DNA from: Diprion similis
Taxonomy: Eukaryota; Arthropoda; Insecta; Hymenoptera; Diprionidae
Reading direction: 5' to 3'
Length of the DNA stretch: 64,000 nucleotides
Assembly (NCBI RefSeq): GCF_021155765.1
Contig: NC_060107.1
Span: forward strand, 2,028,501 to 2,092,500
Position 1 is the stretch's first letter; each line of letters begins with the position of its first letter. Under the pieces are notes generated by a model that was given only the letters and a program-made list of their open reading frames with translations, had not been told where the DNA came from and did not search any database. The position numbers were made by a program, and so were the translations under genes. This document shows, piece after piece, positions 23,392 to 37,600 of this stretch.

Positions 23392-25697
23392 TACTTCTAG
23401 ATAACACGGATAGTTTTCGTATTTCCATTTTCTCTGTCTCTCATTTTGATATTATGTCACACGTAATGTTGGAATTATTCCTTATTTAAGCTCAAGGTTT
23501 TACCGAGATATGGCAGGAGCTGGTTAAGGATAATCCCGAACTTGACAAAGTGAAATGTGAGAGCCGTGACCTTCTGGTACAGATCGCTAAGACTCCGGCT
23601 GAGAAAGATGTACGAAAGTGTATTCATTCCTTTGTGAACAACATCTTACAAAAGAAGGATATCAAAGGCGTTGAGGAGCTATCTGAAATGACTCAAAACT
23701 TCTATCAAGTATTTGCTAAGCGAATGGAAAACAGTCCCAATTATGCAGGTAATATTGTACACTTGGTCATTCATGCCCAGGATATTTACAGAGCTGCAGC
23801 AATCTCTATTAATCATAATTTTTAGATGTTTCTCCAGAAACAAAAGAACGGCTCCTAGACTACATCGAACGATACACTATGACCTTACTCTACAGGATAC
23901 TTTTCTGCCCGCCATCAACTACAGATGAGGAGAAGGACCTTGCTATTCAAAACAGGTAACATTTCAGTTTGACATTCCAGAACATGGACAAAAACAGAGA
24001 TAAGTTCAAAAATAGGCTCTGTCAGCAAAATCTTTCTAAATCAATCAATTCTGACTAAGATTGATTTGATTTATGAATCAAGCTCAAGAATGCTCCTAAT
24101 CGATCAGGAAATTTTAGAATACGGCAATTGAATTGGGTGAGCGGAAAGAATCTGGAGTGTCGAATCCACGAAACTAGTTCTGATGTGAGAGAGCTTGTTT
24201 ATACCTCAATAACAGGTGAAACGATCAAATTTCAAAGCTCAATTGGTCTGAATAATTTCGTACAAATGTAACATAGTAACACTTGTTTCAGATCTGTTAA
24301 ATATGGACTCTGTAAAAGCACCGCAAGAGAAGCTTGCCTGTGTTGTTCACTGCTGCAGAAATATATTTGTACTACTGCAACAATCCGTCGGTGGTCCAGC
24401 TTCAGCCGACGAATTCTTACCAGCACTTATATTCATTGTGCTGAAAGCCAATCCTGCACGGTTAAAAAGCAACATAAATTTTATCACCCGATTCTGTAAT
24501 GCAAGCAGATTAATGACCGGTGAAGGAGGTTACTACTTCACAAATTTGGTATTACTTCTACTCTGGGTTTCATAGCAGCTCACACCTCATAACAAAGCAT
24601 ATGAAATTTGCTCAAATCCACGCCTTCAAGAAATTGCATCCCTAATATTTTTCTAGTGTTGCGCAGTATCCTTCATAGAAAATCTTACTGCAGAGTCATT
24701 GAACATGCCTGAGCAAGATTTTGACGCATATATGTCAGGAGCACGCGTTCCAGCGAGCACGTGGGAATCTGCTCTCACTATGTGCGAGGTAATGTTGAAT
24801 ACTTCGATGAATAATAATTTCACGATCCACATAGCTCACAGATTTTTTAAATTCAGAGTATACACTTGATGTGCGAACACATAACGCTGCTGGATGAACT
24901 GAAAGCGAAAAATTTGGAAATCATAGCAGAATCCGATGAGCTTAAGAAAAAGATGATACAATTCCCAGAAAAAGTTGAGGCTGAAGTTGACGCTGCGCTG
25001 GCTCGAACTCCTCTTATTATCACACCAAGTCAGAGGATACCGACTAATCTTGACTGCGTTGATGCAGAGAGCTACCAGCTACCACCACCAATTATACCAC
25101 AAGTACAAAATATTGATGTAAAATCATTTGTTCGAAATTGAACATCAACTTGTGTTTGTAATACGAAATGCTGAAAATTTCTGTGAACTTTCCGTCTATT
25201 TGCAAATATTTTTAACGTTCACAACATTACTTTATTACTATATTCATCCACAGATTTACCCTCAAGCTCTGAATGATGAAACAAACGAAACATTGACATC
25301 TCAAATTGGTGATTTCAACGGACCTTCGATCGAGGATTGCATAACACCGTCTCCAACTTTTGATTTCCCAGCCTTTGACTCAGATGGTGGCTTGCACGGA
25401 AGTAAAGGTGATGACGATACTAGCCTAATTAGCTTGGATACACAGTGCGATCTTACAGCAGAAGAATCGTATCTACAAGATAGAGACAACTCCGATAGCT
25501 TGCTAGACGAATCGCAGGCATCGGGCACTAACTTACCATCGCCTCTAAAACCAGTTTGTTCTCTACGTGAAGATTACCATGGATTTTCAATTCAAGGTTC
25601 TAACATTCCCACGATCCCGTGCAATACTGGTGATCTTTCTCACAACACTTCGGACTTGGAGGCAGATAACTATTCTGGCTACTTTCACAACATTTAG
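22778..25697 (+). CDS. Rabex-5: Rabex-5, Rab5 guanine-nucleotide exchange factor
   Basis: Nine exons (22778-22947, 23113-23231, 23491-23748, 23826-23955, 24118-24215, 24292-24548, 24657-24788, 24857-25117, 25254-25697) encode 622 residues. An A20-type zinc finger lies near the N-terminus ([20 protein letters not shown]), with the CxxxC...CxxC pattern, followed by a basic helix. The helical bundle and VPS9 domain follow ([20 protein letters not shown], then [11 protein letters not shown]), carrying the Asp/Pro and Tyr residues typical of VPS9 exchange factors. The last exon is acidic and Ser-rich, probably disordered. Rabex-5 activates Rab5 on early endosomes and its zinc finger binds ubiquitin and acts as an E3 ligase toward Ras in Drosophila. 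I start at 22778 because the A20 finger follows immediately. Confidence 0.95.
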
Positions 25698-28600
25698 AAC
25701 AATTTGCAATTTAAAAATAGACTTGATCAAGTTCAATCATAACATGTATATATATATATCCAGATATACATATAGATACATATATATAGATATACGTATA
25801 CGTACATACATATATGTATACAGTAGTATGCAAGAATTAAGATGTAACTTGCATCTTATCTAGTCAGCTTTAAGGATTGGATCATGTCTTGTAGCGATGG
25901 CAAGATAAGGTCTCAGATTATCGACTCGTTATTCAAGATCCCATGGAATCAACGATATTTCTGATACGACTTACAAATCAGATGCTGGATTGAACACTAT
26001 GAGTTCCAAGCTAACTCCAGGATATTTGCACTACTACGCTTACAATTATCTTATAAAATCTGCTACAATGAAAAGGACAAAAATAAGAAGTAAGTGCTAC
26101 TTTACCAAGACACTGCATCAAAAGTGATCAGTATACATTCTGGAGTAGAAGATGATCATGTAAATAGGCTAGAATTTGAATTCTGATATAAATATTCACC
26201 ACTTTGTAACTACAGTTGTAATTATTTTCTCCAACTTGTGAGTTGACTACATTTTTACATACATTAACAATTTCAGCGCATGTCAAAAAAACTGATATTC
26301 CAAACTTATATGAGTATATAATGGTTAATTGAATAAATTCGATTATAATCAACTAGGTGGTGGTCATTCATAAGCATTAATTATTTTCATATCGGTCCAA
26401 CGATCAGACTTTGTCACTTACACATAATTTGATTGCAGAGATATTGCACTAGACTAGACGAACGAATTGTCTCAGTCATCATTCGTCTTTCAATTCAGTC
26501 AGTCCATCCTCAAAATATTTTCATTATAATTATAACAGTAACTAATATTGCTTATTGTAATTGGTACTTTTTATTGGAATTTATATCCATATACATGGGT
26601 ATGCAGACAGGAGTGTACAAAAATAATGTTAAGGTCTGTACAAAGAAATTTATTTATAGTGGTGTAAACCAAAAATGAAGTGTAAGGTTGGCATACAGAA
26701 TTTGGGCATAACTTATTGTTAGTATAATAAATAGCAACATTGAATTAGTAAATTGCGCAGACCGTTTTTTTTTTTTTTTGTCCTGATTAATTGATGCTTA
26801 TCAATTTTAAATGAATTATATCAATTACATATTTGGACTTGAAGTCTGATTAGAATTCAAATTTTTTAATCTCTTGCGGGCAGCTAGTTACCGGATTACA
26901 AACGTAACAACAGTTCTATATAAATATAAACTATTTATTAAACTATAATGATTATAGGAAATCCTATAGAAGTATGTTTGGAATGTGAAAAATATACGCT
27001 AGCTAACGCAAATATTTTCTTCGCTACTGAAGGGAAAGTGAATGGTACAAATAAAATCGTACTTCGAAGAAATACTGTTACAGAACCAGTTTATTCTCTA
27101 ATACCAGTTAAATTACTGTTTTCAGTATAAGTTTTCATATTTTTTCACGAAGTCTGTTGAAGTGTATCTATATGTTTAATGCAGTTCGATTTTATTCGTT
27201 AATTGATGAACTCACTATATTTACAATTTTCAGACATATTATCATCGTTGATAAATAAGAAATAAGTCTTTATGCCAGAGAGTGTAGACAGTGTTAGTGT
27301 TAGTGTGTTATAATTTTATATGTCCATATTTATTCTCTCCCCAACTACCAACTGATTGCCAGTAAGTAAAACTGAATCTTATATAAAAGTTACAAAAGTA
27401 TTGCAATCAGTGAAAAAGTAGAGTATATTATTGCAGAGTAATGAAAGAAAATTCAATATTCCATAATATCTTCAAAGTGTAATACAGACACAATGAGTTA
27501 TAAAACGAGCGAAGAATTTCAGTATTCTGCAATAACATTTAAATATCTAGAGTTCATAGTCAAAAAAATACCTACAAGATTTCCTACGTAATAGCACTAT
27601 CACTAAAATCTACCCTGTTTCATTACGTTTTCAATCTATCTTATTATAAATAGTATTACAAGATATTGATTCATTTTTAACAGCATCCGGTGAATAGAAA
27701 AAAAATTACACAACGTTACGAAAACATGAATTCGTAACAAATAAGTAAAGTACAGTGCGCCTTGTTTTACCTTTTCATGAATTTACTACGTTTACATTAC
27801 AAATCTGAAGTGTTTGCTATGCCTTCATCAAATATAGAATATGCCCGTTCGTGCATCTATGTATTTTCTATATCTACACCAGTTTACCGGGCAAACTGAA
27901 CTAGGGATGCCAAATGAAATAAAATGTAAATGAAAATGAAATATACAAATAAGATGCAGGTCTTATCATACATGGAGATACTCCTGTTTACCAATATACT
28001 ACAGCTCATTGTCAGTTATATTTGATCCATAGACTGCTGGCACTATGTGAAACGAGCATTTCCTAAAGCTGAACTTATTAATGAAATAATGTCACACTAT
28101 TTTGTACCTAGAAGCTGTTACAATTAGCTAAAATATATGTAGACATGCTTCTATGATTATACATTGCACATAATTATGTTTGCATCTTTTAATGTAAATT
28201 CTATTACAAGAATGACAATGTGCCTGACTGCAACTGAATTTTCTTATAGTATCAAGTTTTTGCGTAAATCAAGAATCAATATTTTTTCACTTATGTATAA
28301 TGGATTTAAGCATTCGATGCCATGATATTTTTGAATTTACATTTTGTTAAAATTTTATCCACGAATTATATATATGTATACTGCCTTAAACACATTTTCA
28401 CTCGAGTAAATTGAAATACTTATATACACTGGATTGAACGCATTAATTTTTGATAAACTGAGAGAATATAAAATAATATCACAATCAATATCAATTACGA
28501 GTATTGAGTAACTTTCCAATAACAAGTGAGAAACGAATTGGATGCAATCAAAATCGTTTCAAATACATTATTTGAATAGTCACATTAGTAATTTTTAATA

Positions 28601-29771
28601 AATTATAGATTTACGACCAAAATTTTTAAGGCGTTGCATAAATGTTATAAATATAGAATGGTGAAAAACTTTTTAACTCGATAACGTCAATCTCAATGTG
28701 TATTCGTTGAATAAAAAAAAAATGTATATATATAGATTATAACATCCACATACGAGATTCATAAATCTCATATGTGTGGCATATTTTGTACAAATTTATG
28801 GTCTATATCTATACAGTTCACATTACGAAATGATATGAACATAACTATAATATTCAAGTGATGACTGATTATCTTTTTAGGCAGCAAAACTCTAAAACTG
28901 TTTCTACGGCATTTTTGCAATTGAAAGATTTCAGCAGTCAATTGCACATAAGATTATAGAATACTAATACAAAACAAAAATAATAAGTAATAGGTCACAG
29001 CCTTGACTTTCCCACTCACAAAAATCCTGTATCTACGATCAATCATCATTTAAGTTTACTCATCGACACTGGAAAGAGAATTGTAATGCACCTTTGAGTG
29101 ATTGATTTTTTTTCTATCTCAATAGATCAATAGAAAAACGATAACTTTTACATTTGAGAGGAATACCTTGTATTATAGACTCTAAAGACAATTTCTTCCA
29201 GTAAAAATATGATTTAATTCACGTACTATCACTCAGTCGGAACTTTGTTCACACAGCGTTGATGAGACTGGTAGATTGATTAAATGACGAAAAGAACAAA
29301 GGATTGTTACTAACATTAGCATCTTCCGTTAGATACACAGATTATGAGCGGTGAAATATAATACGGTGAAACTAACGCTTTTGTAGCACAGAAGATAAGC
29401 ACCTATTTCGTTTGAAAATATTCTTCAATCTAAATAACGAAACTAATACGCACCGATAACAGTCTCAATATCAAAATTAAATACGCAAAGTTAAGAAATC
29501 AAGTAGTCCATAGTTATGAAGAATTAATGAATTCTTGGATAATGTTTTTTTATGTAGTATGCAGAGATCATTCAACTCCGCTAAATAAAATTACTAAAAT
29601 AATATATATAAATTAGTTATATATTACTATTCAACTAACATATTAAATGATATTGTATTTTTGCTTCGAGTGATTTCTTAGTAGAGTCAATAGAACGTGT
29701 AAGCCAATAATAATGGAAAAAAAATAGTTGAATACTGCAAAATGAAATGGTATAATACTCTATCGGTTGAG
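25698..29771. other. 4-kb AT-rich gap, mostly 3' UTR and intergenic
   Basis: Lies between the stop codons of Rabex-5 (+) and Glce (-). TA microsatellite at about 25745-25825. A T run of 16 lies near 26765-26780. A small perfect-looking hairpin (ACATACGAGATT / AATCTCATATGT) lies near 28747-28777. Only short open frames without coding character. Confidence 0.45.
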
Positions 29772-32406
29772 CTAGTTATGTGCGGCTCGTTTTCCATTCA
29801 TATATCCTATCCAACGTTCGGCAGTCGTGGTAAAAATTAGGTCGTTGTCTATCGTGCTTAGTAAAAGAAGTTGATTGACGTGTGTTGCATGATAATCCCA
29901 CCTGGCTAAGTTTGGCGCGGTTCTGAGTGTAAAGTGACGTAAATCATAAGTAGTTCTTGAACCCATGTCATAGAGCGTTAGCATACTTTTTAGCGACGCC
30001 ATACCCTGGTCAAATAGTGCCGATGCTTCGTCCGCATCTTTGCCTGATGCTATTGTTTTCAAATCGTATAAGCCGAGCAGTGAGAAGATGAAACCGTTAA
30101 GTACAAAAGAAGAAGGTGTCGTTGGATACTCTTCATACCAAATGTATTTACCAAGAAAAGAAGCAGCCACTCCGCCTTTCGCAGAAGACAATCTGAAAGG
30201 TCGTAGACCTCTGATAGCTGCCTGCAGATATCTTTTGTCGCCAGAGTGGTAATAAGCTCTGGATAATACTGATATGGCATGCCCTTGTCCCATGCTGGAG
30301 TACCTGAAATTCATAAAATGGACAAATTTTCTATTGAATTCGTCAGGTAATTGGCTGGTTTAGATATTTTCACAATCGTCAAATTATTGTGTAATTAACA
30401 TTGATTCTTTTTTTTCAGGTCTAAAAAGTACAAGTAAGGAAACCCTACCACCCAGGCTCCAAAGTCGCCATTCCAGTGGCAACTTTTCGTCGAACAGGAT
30501 TGGGCCAGCCCCCTGAAGTCACATTTTGATTAGCAGCAAGCCAACGAGCAGCGTCATAAAATTGTTCCATATGTTCGCTGGTCGAGAGTGTCACATTGTC
30601 AATCATTCCAGAACCATAAAGTATCATTTTGATGGCCTGAAAATCACACATACCAAAATATGTTTAGGAGGTTGAAGTAAGACCTTAAGAATTCACAGCT
30701 GTGTAGGTCGAACTCGTGCTATGTTGACGATAATTATACGAATTGTTTTCACTTTTATTTTAAACACCTGTATAAAATTTCACAGTGATTGTCTGAACTT
30801 TATCAGAGGTATTTTACTTTTAATTTCTGACTATTTTACGTTGAACCTGACAGTTTTCCATGAAAATCAATGTAAAATGACAAAAAATTAGAGAGAAAAA
30901 ATAACTCCAGTATGGTTCGAACAATCGCTCCCAAATTTTACACAGGCGTCCGAAATGAAAGTGAGAACAACTTGTATAATTTTGATTTACCTGGCATAAT
31001 TTTAACCTACACACCTGTATACTCTTAACTTCGTGCTTATTAATGTTCCCCTCAAATCTGGTCTTTTAAATTCTTCACTCTAGCTAAGGTTTTTACCAGA
31101 TGCAGATGAAATATCAAGAGGAGCGATGAAGCAATATTTCAAAGAGCTGAAAAATGGATTACCTTCAGCTTCGACCGTGACAATTTCTTTTTTGTTTTGT
31201 CATTCAAATTAAGTCCTTTTTGCAAATCAACGACTAGATCTCTAGTGAGATGCCTCCAACGGTTGTTGGACAAACCAATTCCATAATAAATATGATTGTC
31301 TCGAGTTTGCATAACTAAGTTTCTTGTCGTATAGTGCAGATAATACAAGTCCTTTTTTTCCCTAGATTGAAGTACAACGGTGATGCTGCTATTGTCCTTA
31401 ATGCACAAGTCCAATTTCAATACCAAGTCAAGTACGTGATCAATCTTCAGTGATATACCGGAGCTGCTAGTTTCTGGAGTGGCATATTTCATAACATAAC
31501 TGTTGACCAGCTTATCGTATTGCCTCGATACCACCGATCCCTGAGGTACCGTCCAAATTTGTTGAGCCTTATCGGAATCCTCAATTGTTTTTTTATGTGG
31601 TTCTGGCTCGGTCAGGTTCTTGCTGTAATGGGAGAGCCCGAACTGGGCAATCTGTGTCGGATAATAGTAACCCTGACTTTCCCATTGAGTGGAAATTGGC
31701 ACTCCGTCACTTCCGCTCACACACTTTACCCTTTCTCGAACCTCGACGTTGTAATTCTCAAAGTACATGAACACACCTCGCGGGTCGTATTTGCCCTTGG
31801 GACTCACTAGTTTAGAGTAGCTGTGAGACCACTCGAATCTCTGTAGACCGTCATATGTTGCAAGCTTTCCATATATCTGCAAATAATTCAAGTGTGTCAG
31901 TGATTTAGCGTCAGTTAAAGTGCTGAGAAGAAAAAGGGATTAAGTTGACCTTCAAGGTGGGAGGTTCTAATCATAAAATTTTGGACCACACCTGGCTACA
32001 CTTTCTGCCATTCCATAATCTGTCTATAGTCCATTTGTTCTCACCTCGAAGTATTTATGGATGAATGAGAATGGCAAGTAAACTTCATCCCCTTCTTTCC
32101 GACACCCAATAGAATATTCGCCATTGATATAACAGTCAATTTCTTCATTCCCTGGGAGTTCGTTACTAGCCCGATCAAGTACATTGTGCTATGTAGATAC
32201 AAAAATTTTGTACACTGTACCAGACTAAGGAGAAACTTTTGTCAATTTTTTAATTATGTGATGATCGGTCTACTCACTTTGTACTGCAGGGTTGATTTCC
32301 AATCTGAATTTTTCAGCCCGCAGTAATACCACAAGGTCAATAAAGAGCTGCAAACAGAGGCAACAAGGACAAGCAGCAATGTCTTCAAGTTGACTCTCAT
32401 CATCAT
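29772..32406 (-). CDS. Glce: Glce, heparosan-N-sulfate-glucuronate C5-epimerase
   Basis: Five exons (32278-32406, 32045-32188, 31163-31876, 30449-30636, 29772-30303) join in frame to 568 residues. The N-terminus is a type II signal anchor ([20 protein letters not shown], about residues 7-26), as expected for a Golgi enzyme. Conserved family segments follow: [54 protein letters not shown], and at the C-terminus [40 protein letters not shown] and [10 protein letters not shown]. The enzyme converts D-glucuronate to L-iduronate in heparan sulfate, which tunes growth-factor binding. Length and domain order fit the family (about 500-617 residues). The ATG at 32406 is the first of three consecutive methionines. 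Confidence 0.97.
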
Positions 32407-33109
32407 GTACAACCTGGATGAAGAAGCAAATGTAAGTAGTTATTATTTTGAACTCACTATCTAGAACAGATGAGGTCATGAATAACAGGAAAATTCGAGT
32501 GGTTGTAATCTCTGCTAAATAATTACTCATGATTACAACATCACTAGATCTTCTCAGAAATTTAAGATAAGAAGAGGTTTGAGTTCATTTTTTCTGGTAT
32601 TTGCACATAAGATGAAGTCACCCATGATGTCAAGTGTTGCTGATGAAACTGAGGTTTTAGCCCGAATCTCTTAGCCTGAACTTGGCATTAAACTTGATCC
32701 ATTGATGAAACATATCATACTTTGCCTTTTCTTCATCTGATAGAATGTGAGAAGTGATTGATGACAGGCAAATTTTTGCAGTAAGAATTATGCAGTGGAA
32801 AAGCAGGACGGTAACCAGTTGAATGTTTTTTTATTGGTTTTATATTTCAAGATTCTAACTATTGAATGAAAGAAATGAAACAATGTTTTTCGAGGCTTGA
32901 CTTACATGACATATGTTTTATATTTATACTCCGTTCCTCCTACGAAGTAAGCAGCAGCTCATTAATAAGCTTCATTGAAATGTGGATGCACTCAATTTGA
33001 CGTAGGCATTTTATTGGAATTTAAACCGGTTAAAACATCTGCGAGTAGATTTACCGTGGTATGTTTGAATTACATTTTGTTATAGAGAATGATTGTACGT
33101 TCGATCGTT
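32407..33109. other. Glce 5' flank
   Basis: AT-rich, no exon recognised. Should contain the Glce leader and possibly its promoter. Confidence 0.4.
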
Positions 33110-33520
33110 TCAACAAATAGTGGACAGGAATAGCCCTCTGAATAGATGATCGTGTAAACGGATGGACTTCTCTACTGCTTGTTTGGACTGACAGCCGTCA
33201 AAGATCATTTCCTGTATATGTATATTTTCCGTAAATTCTTTGGCGGACCACAGATGATAGGGTACGTTCCTCTGTGATTCCACGAATAACTTCCACCCAC
33301 TCTCGTCACTGCCTATAAACAACGAAAACAATGCAGATTTGGTCCGAATATCAACGAGGACTTTGGCGCCCGCTGTAGTATACAAAGTCAAATAGATTGA
33401 GCAAACTCCACCTTTGCCCGATTATCAGGCTGGTATCAACAGATTCGAAAACTTGCTCCGACGGTAACTGCCAGGATTGCAGTTTTTCTATATAGATCAG
33501 TAGCGAAAATACTGCCGGGT
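33110..33520 (-). pseudogene. Coding-like fragment of unknown family, apparently frameshifted
   Basis: On the minus strand one frame from about 33520 to 33356 reads LLIYIEKLQSWQLPSEQVFE and SLLNLFDFVYYSG before a stop. A second frame from 33391 to 33110 then reads KVLVDIRTKSALFSLFIGSD, KLFVESQRNVPYHLWSAKEF and IQEMIFDGCQSKQAVEKSIR before TGA. Both look like real protein in composition, and the two frames hand over around 33380 with no room for an intron. That suggests a decayed gene or retrocopy fragment, or one single-base error in a real exon. I do not recognise the family. It lies between the 5' ends of Glce and the integrin gene. Confidence 0.35.
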
Positions 33521-34627
33521 TTTTTTTTCATGCATTTCATGATTAAATAGAATTAAAGAAACTCGGAATAAGCATGTTCTTTGTGCATAATGAATTCTAA
33601 AAAATAATCTGAGTAATTTCAATCGGTCAAACAGAAGTACCTAAGGCATCACCTCAAAAATCTATCGAGTAGGCTAGAAAAAGCGTTGACTTTAAGATGT
33701 AAAACAAAAATATCGAAGAGTTTTCGATATTTCTCTAAAAGATGTATACCGATAGACAGGATTTGATGACAAAATAAATAATGTTATTCCGCTGAGCTTG
33801 ACGGATATAACGAGATTTGATTTATTGGCAAACAAAGGTTGGCATTCCTGCCGGTTGAGCAAACATCTGGCGGGTGTTGCCAGATTAGGAAAATTCCTCG
33901 GCTTTCCTCCCAAATTTAGGAGAAACTGGAAGCTCCGGAGGGAAAATAGGTGGAAATTTTGCGAGGAGGAAATTGAGGAATTGCCAGATTTCCGCTTCGC
34001 TCGCTAACTTCGGAGTTTTTACTGGTTTTGTTTGCCATTTTTCTACGCGACAAGTACGGCTAGCGAAAAGCGAAAAGGTGACCACGTGAGAGGGGGATGA
34101 GTTTCTATCGGTAAGGCAAATGCCAGAATTGTTGGTAGGGTAGAGGATTTCAGATATAGAAACAGCCTATTCTAAAGGGTGGATTTCATTTCTGCCTGCC
34201 AACTATGTATGTAATCGCGGATGACTCCTCGTATGTAACATATAATATTGCACAAATTTGAATTAAGGAAATTCACGGGGTTTTTCTTTGTGAGTTAGGA
34301 GAATCTAAGAGGATTTCAGTTACCCTAGGAGACTCGTGCGACAGCGATCTGGCAACACTGCTGAGTGGCGGCTGGGTTCTTATCAATCAGCTTCTCTGTC
34401 TATTCACTCCTTTCGTACCCGCGTGGGTATATCTATGTATAGACTATTTGCTCGCTGGTTGGCAGGGTGTGCGTAAATGCATTCGGTAAGTTAACATCAG
34501 TGTGGGTTCGATTGAGGCGAAGGAACGGTGTTTTTTGTTGCAGCATCAGACGGGCGACAGTAGCAAGACTAGCAAGTAGCATTATTGCTTTTATGGATAC
34601 TTAATACGAGTTCCCGTTAGATTTATA
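33521..34627. promoter_or_regulatory. Integrin alpha 5' flank and leader
   Basis: No exon seen up to the ATG at 34628. The part 33840-34020 has open frames on both strands and repeats TTGCCAGATT/AATTGCCAGATT and an ATTCCTC..TTTCCTCC unit in both orientations, so it is more likely an old repeat than a gene. The sequence from about 34480 to 34627 is likely the integrin leader. Confidence 0.35.
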
Positions 34628-37600
34628 ATGCAGCAATACTTAATATCCACACTGTTAATCCTCTCGTTATCACGCTATGCATTCGGGTTTAATTTGGAGT
34701 ACCGAATACCTGTTATCAAACGGGGCTCGGTGGGATCATATTTTGGTTACTCTGTAGCCGAACACCAAGACGTCTCCGATGATGATGATTCCGAGAAATC
34801 CACAAGTTGGTGAGTCCCAGATATTCGGTGTAACAACCCTTCGCAAGAGATTATATTACTCTTCTTATTTTATCCATACATTGTACTCCGTTTTCAGTTA
34901 TCCAAAACCCACCAATTTATTTATTGCTATCAACTTTCTCACATGTTGTCAGCTCTTGTTTATTATAATATTCAGATAACTCTTTACCACTAGCGTATGA
35001 ATTTTAATTATCTTATCCAGAAATTTATGAATTATTTCTACAATGATTTAATTATCACTCCTTCTCACGCTGAAGATCTTTTCATCCAAGACTTGAGAAC
35101 ACACAGCGCTATAGTCAGCATTTTTTAGATTATTTTATTTTGACTCTTATTTCCTAGATGATACTGAGTCACTTTTCTTACATCTACTTACGGCGTCATT
35201 TCTTTTATTAAATGGCCACATCAGTACCTCTTTGCAATTCACTTATTCCAATTTTAATCAAGCGTGATAAACAAATATGTTTATAAATTTTTATGCAGAT
35301 TCAATTTTCAACATTCAATTTTTCTTATCTGTGACACAGGATGCTGGTGGGCGCTCCGTTGGACCAAAATCGTCAGCCCGGAACGAACAGATCTGGAGCT
35401 CTTTGGAAATGTCCGCTTACCACGAATACTTTGGATTGTGAACAAGTTGTCACGGATGGAAGAACTGGTAACTTAATAATTAATAAACATATAAATTGTT
35501 ATTAGTTCTCACTTACTGTCATCTATCAAACAACTTTCTCTTAATCTTTTATGTTGGTACTATTATTTGTAAATAATTTATGTCATAATTATGTTTTGGT
35601 CAATCCAGCGGCAGCAGGAAATCCAAGTACTTCAAGTAAGTTAATAAATGGAGTTCTAAGGAAATGAGGAACATTTGATTGCCAATGAAATATTTTTATT
35701 TACATTTACTGAAATTTTTTTTTATACCTTGCCTTTTTGAGAATCCTTGTTTGCAGAAATTTTTCTTTGTTTTTTTCCTTTTATTTTTTACCTCATTTTG
35801 CACGCCAATGTTCGCCGATGACATGAAGCATGTTCCAGAACTTTGCAGAAGACTTTGGCAAGTGAATTTTTACTGCGAATCTCGAATATTTAATCATTGT
35901 CTTGGATCAATGGCGCGATATTTGAAAATGGTATTATAATCTAATTACAGGTTGTTGGCTCAGAATTTGATTTTCTCATTTATAGCTGGGAGGCGACCAA
36001 AAGGTCATAGTTTTACTGTGTATTACATTTTCATTTGTTTTCGGTAAATTTCTTCTAATCTTTTTATCCTTTCATTTCATTTTTACTCTTTGTTTCATTT
36101 AATATTGTGGTGTAGTAATTGCTGTAATAAACATAACAACTAACTACAGAAGTTAGTCTTAGAGCTGTTACAGTGCCGAATATATGTGATTACAATGGTA
36201 CCTTATCATCTATCTTTAATAATTATACATCTTTATTATAATCAATGTGACCTAACACTTGGATACACTAGCATTTTATATGCAAAAATTACGTTATCAT
36301 TCATTAGCCATATCGTCTGACTCTGAACTTTGACGCATGTTCAACACGCTAATTAATGATTAACTTTTAAAATCAGAATGCTTTATGAACATGTCATTTA
36401 TATCTTGCAACAACAACTAACAACTAATTGCGCATGGTAAATATTAGTGTAATAATTAGTGCGCTGACTTGTTCAATAACAAAAAATAACATTACGCTGG
36501 ACCAAAGTAACATGCTGCACAAATTTTTTATGCTCATATTTTGAATGGTTCAATTCCTATGCAGCCAAGCTTTGCTGCTTTCTTTCTCGACTTTTTAATA
36601 CTCACAGTTGCGACGCGTTCTGACTCACCCAATTGGATCGTTTAAAATTATTTTCTTTGTTATACCAACCTTATATCCAAAGATACAAAAGGCTGAAAAA
36701 GTTTCTGACATCCTGTGTAAACCACGAATTTTCAATTCAAACTTTCCTGTGACGATACATCGATTTAAAAACATTTTTTATTTCTATTTTATATACCTAA
36801 TAAGCTACAGCTACTGGCGCAAGTTTAAAGCATATGAAAGCACTGGAGTAAAGGAGATGCATCATGATGGCTTGTGTTGAAGAGAGAGAGAGAGAAAAGG
36901 GCACTACTTATCAATATATGAATTATTTACAGTTGCCGATTCCGAAGATTTGGTTGCACCTAATAACGACACTGAAATAAAAGACAATCAGTGGCTCGGA
37001 GTGACGGTTCGAAGCCAAGGCGTTGGCGGCAAAGTTATGGTACGTGTCTAGATTCATTTAAATCTCTCCAGCTTCCAAGGTGAGCAAAAAAATTTTCACG
37101 AAGGATCAGAAATGCTTGAATGTCTACAGTCTACAATATTTATTGGTATTTTATCACCTATTCAGGTCTGTGCTCATCGTTACATTGTCAGAACGCCAGA
37201 TTCACGGTGGGGTCAAGGTCTCTGCTATATTTTGACTAAGGAATTGAAATTCGAAGAAGTTAGGAAGCCCTGTTCTGGCAGACGGACAAACAAGTTGGTT
37301 TACTTCTCTTTCACCTTTCATTGAATACAATGCCTAAAAGATATCAATGTTTAATTATCTATCTTGTCTTATCACTAGAGCTCACGAGGAGTTTGGTTAC
37401 TGCCAGGCGGGTACTAGTGGATTGTTGACGTCAGAAGACCGCGTCTTGATTGGAACACCAGGCCCTCACACATGGAGAGGAAACCTATTTGTCTTTACTA
37501 TTGCTGACAATTTTTTAGATCGTGACACCACCATCTATCATGCTCCAATGCAGGACAATTCTCCCGTCGACAAGTATAGCTACTTGGGTGAGCACGGCGA

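Noticed and set aside
26948-27130. 60-codon open frame with ordinary amino-acid composition
   Set aside because: Isolated in AT-rich 3' sequence, without splice sites or a recognisable motif.
33798-34085. Open frames on both strands upstream of the integrin gene
   Set aside because: The sequence contains internal direct and inverted repeats and looks like an old repeat rather than a gene.
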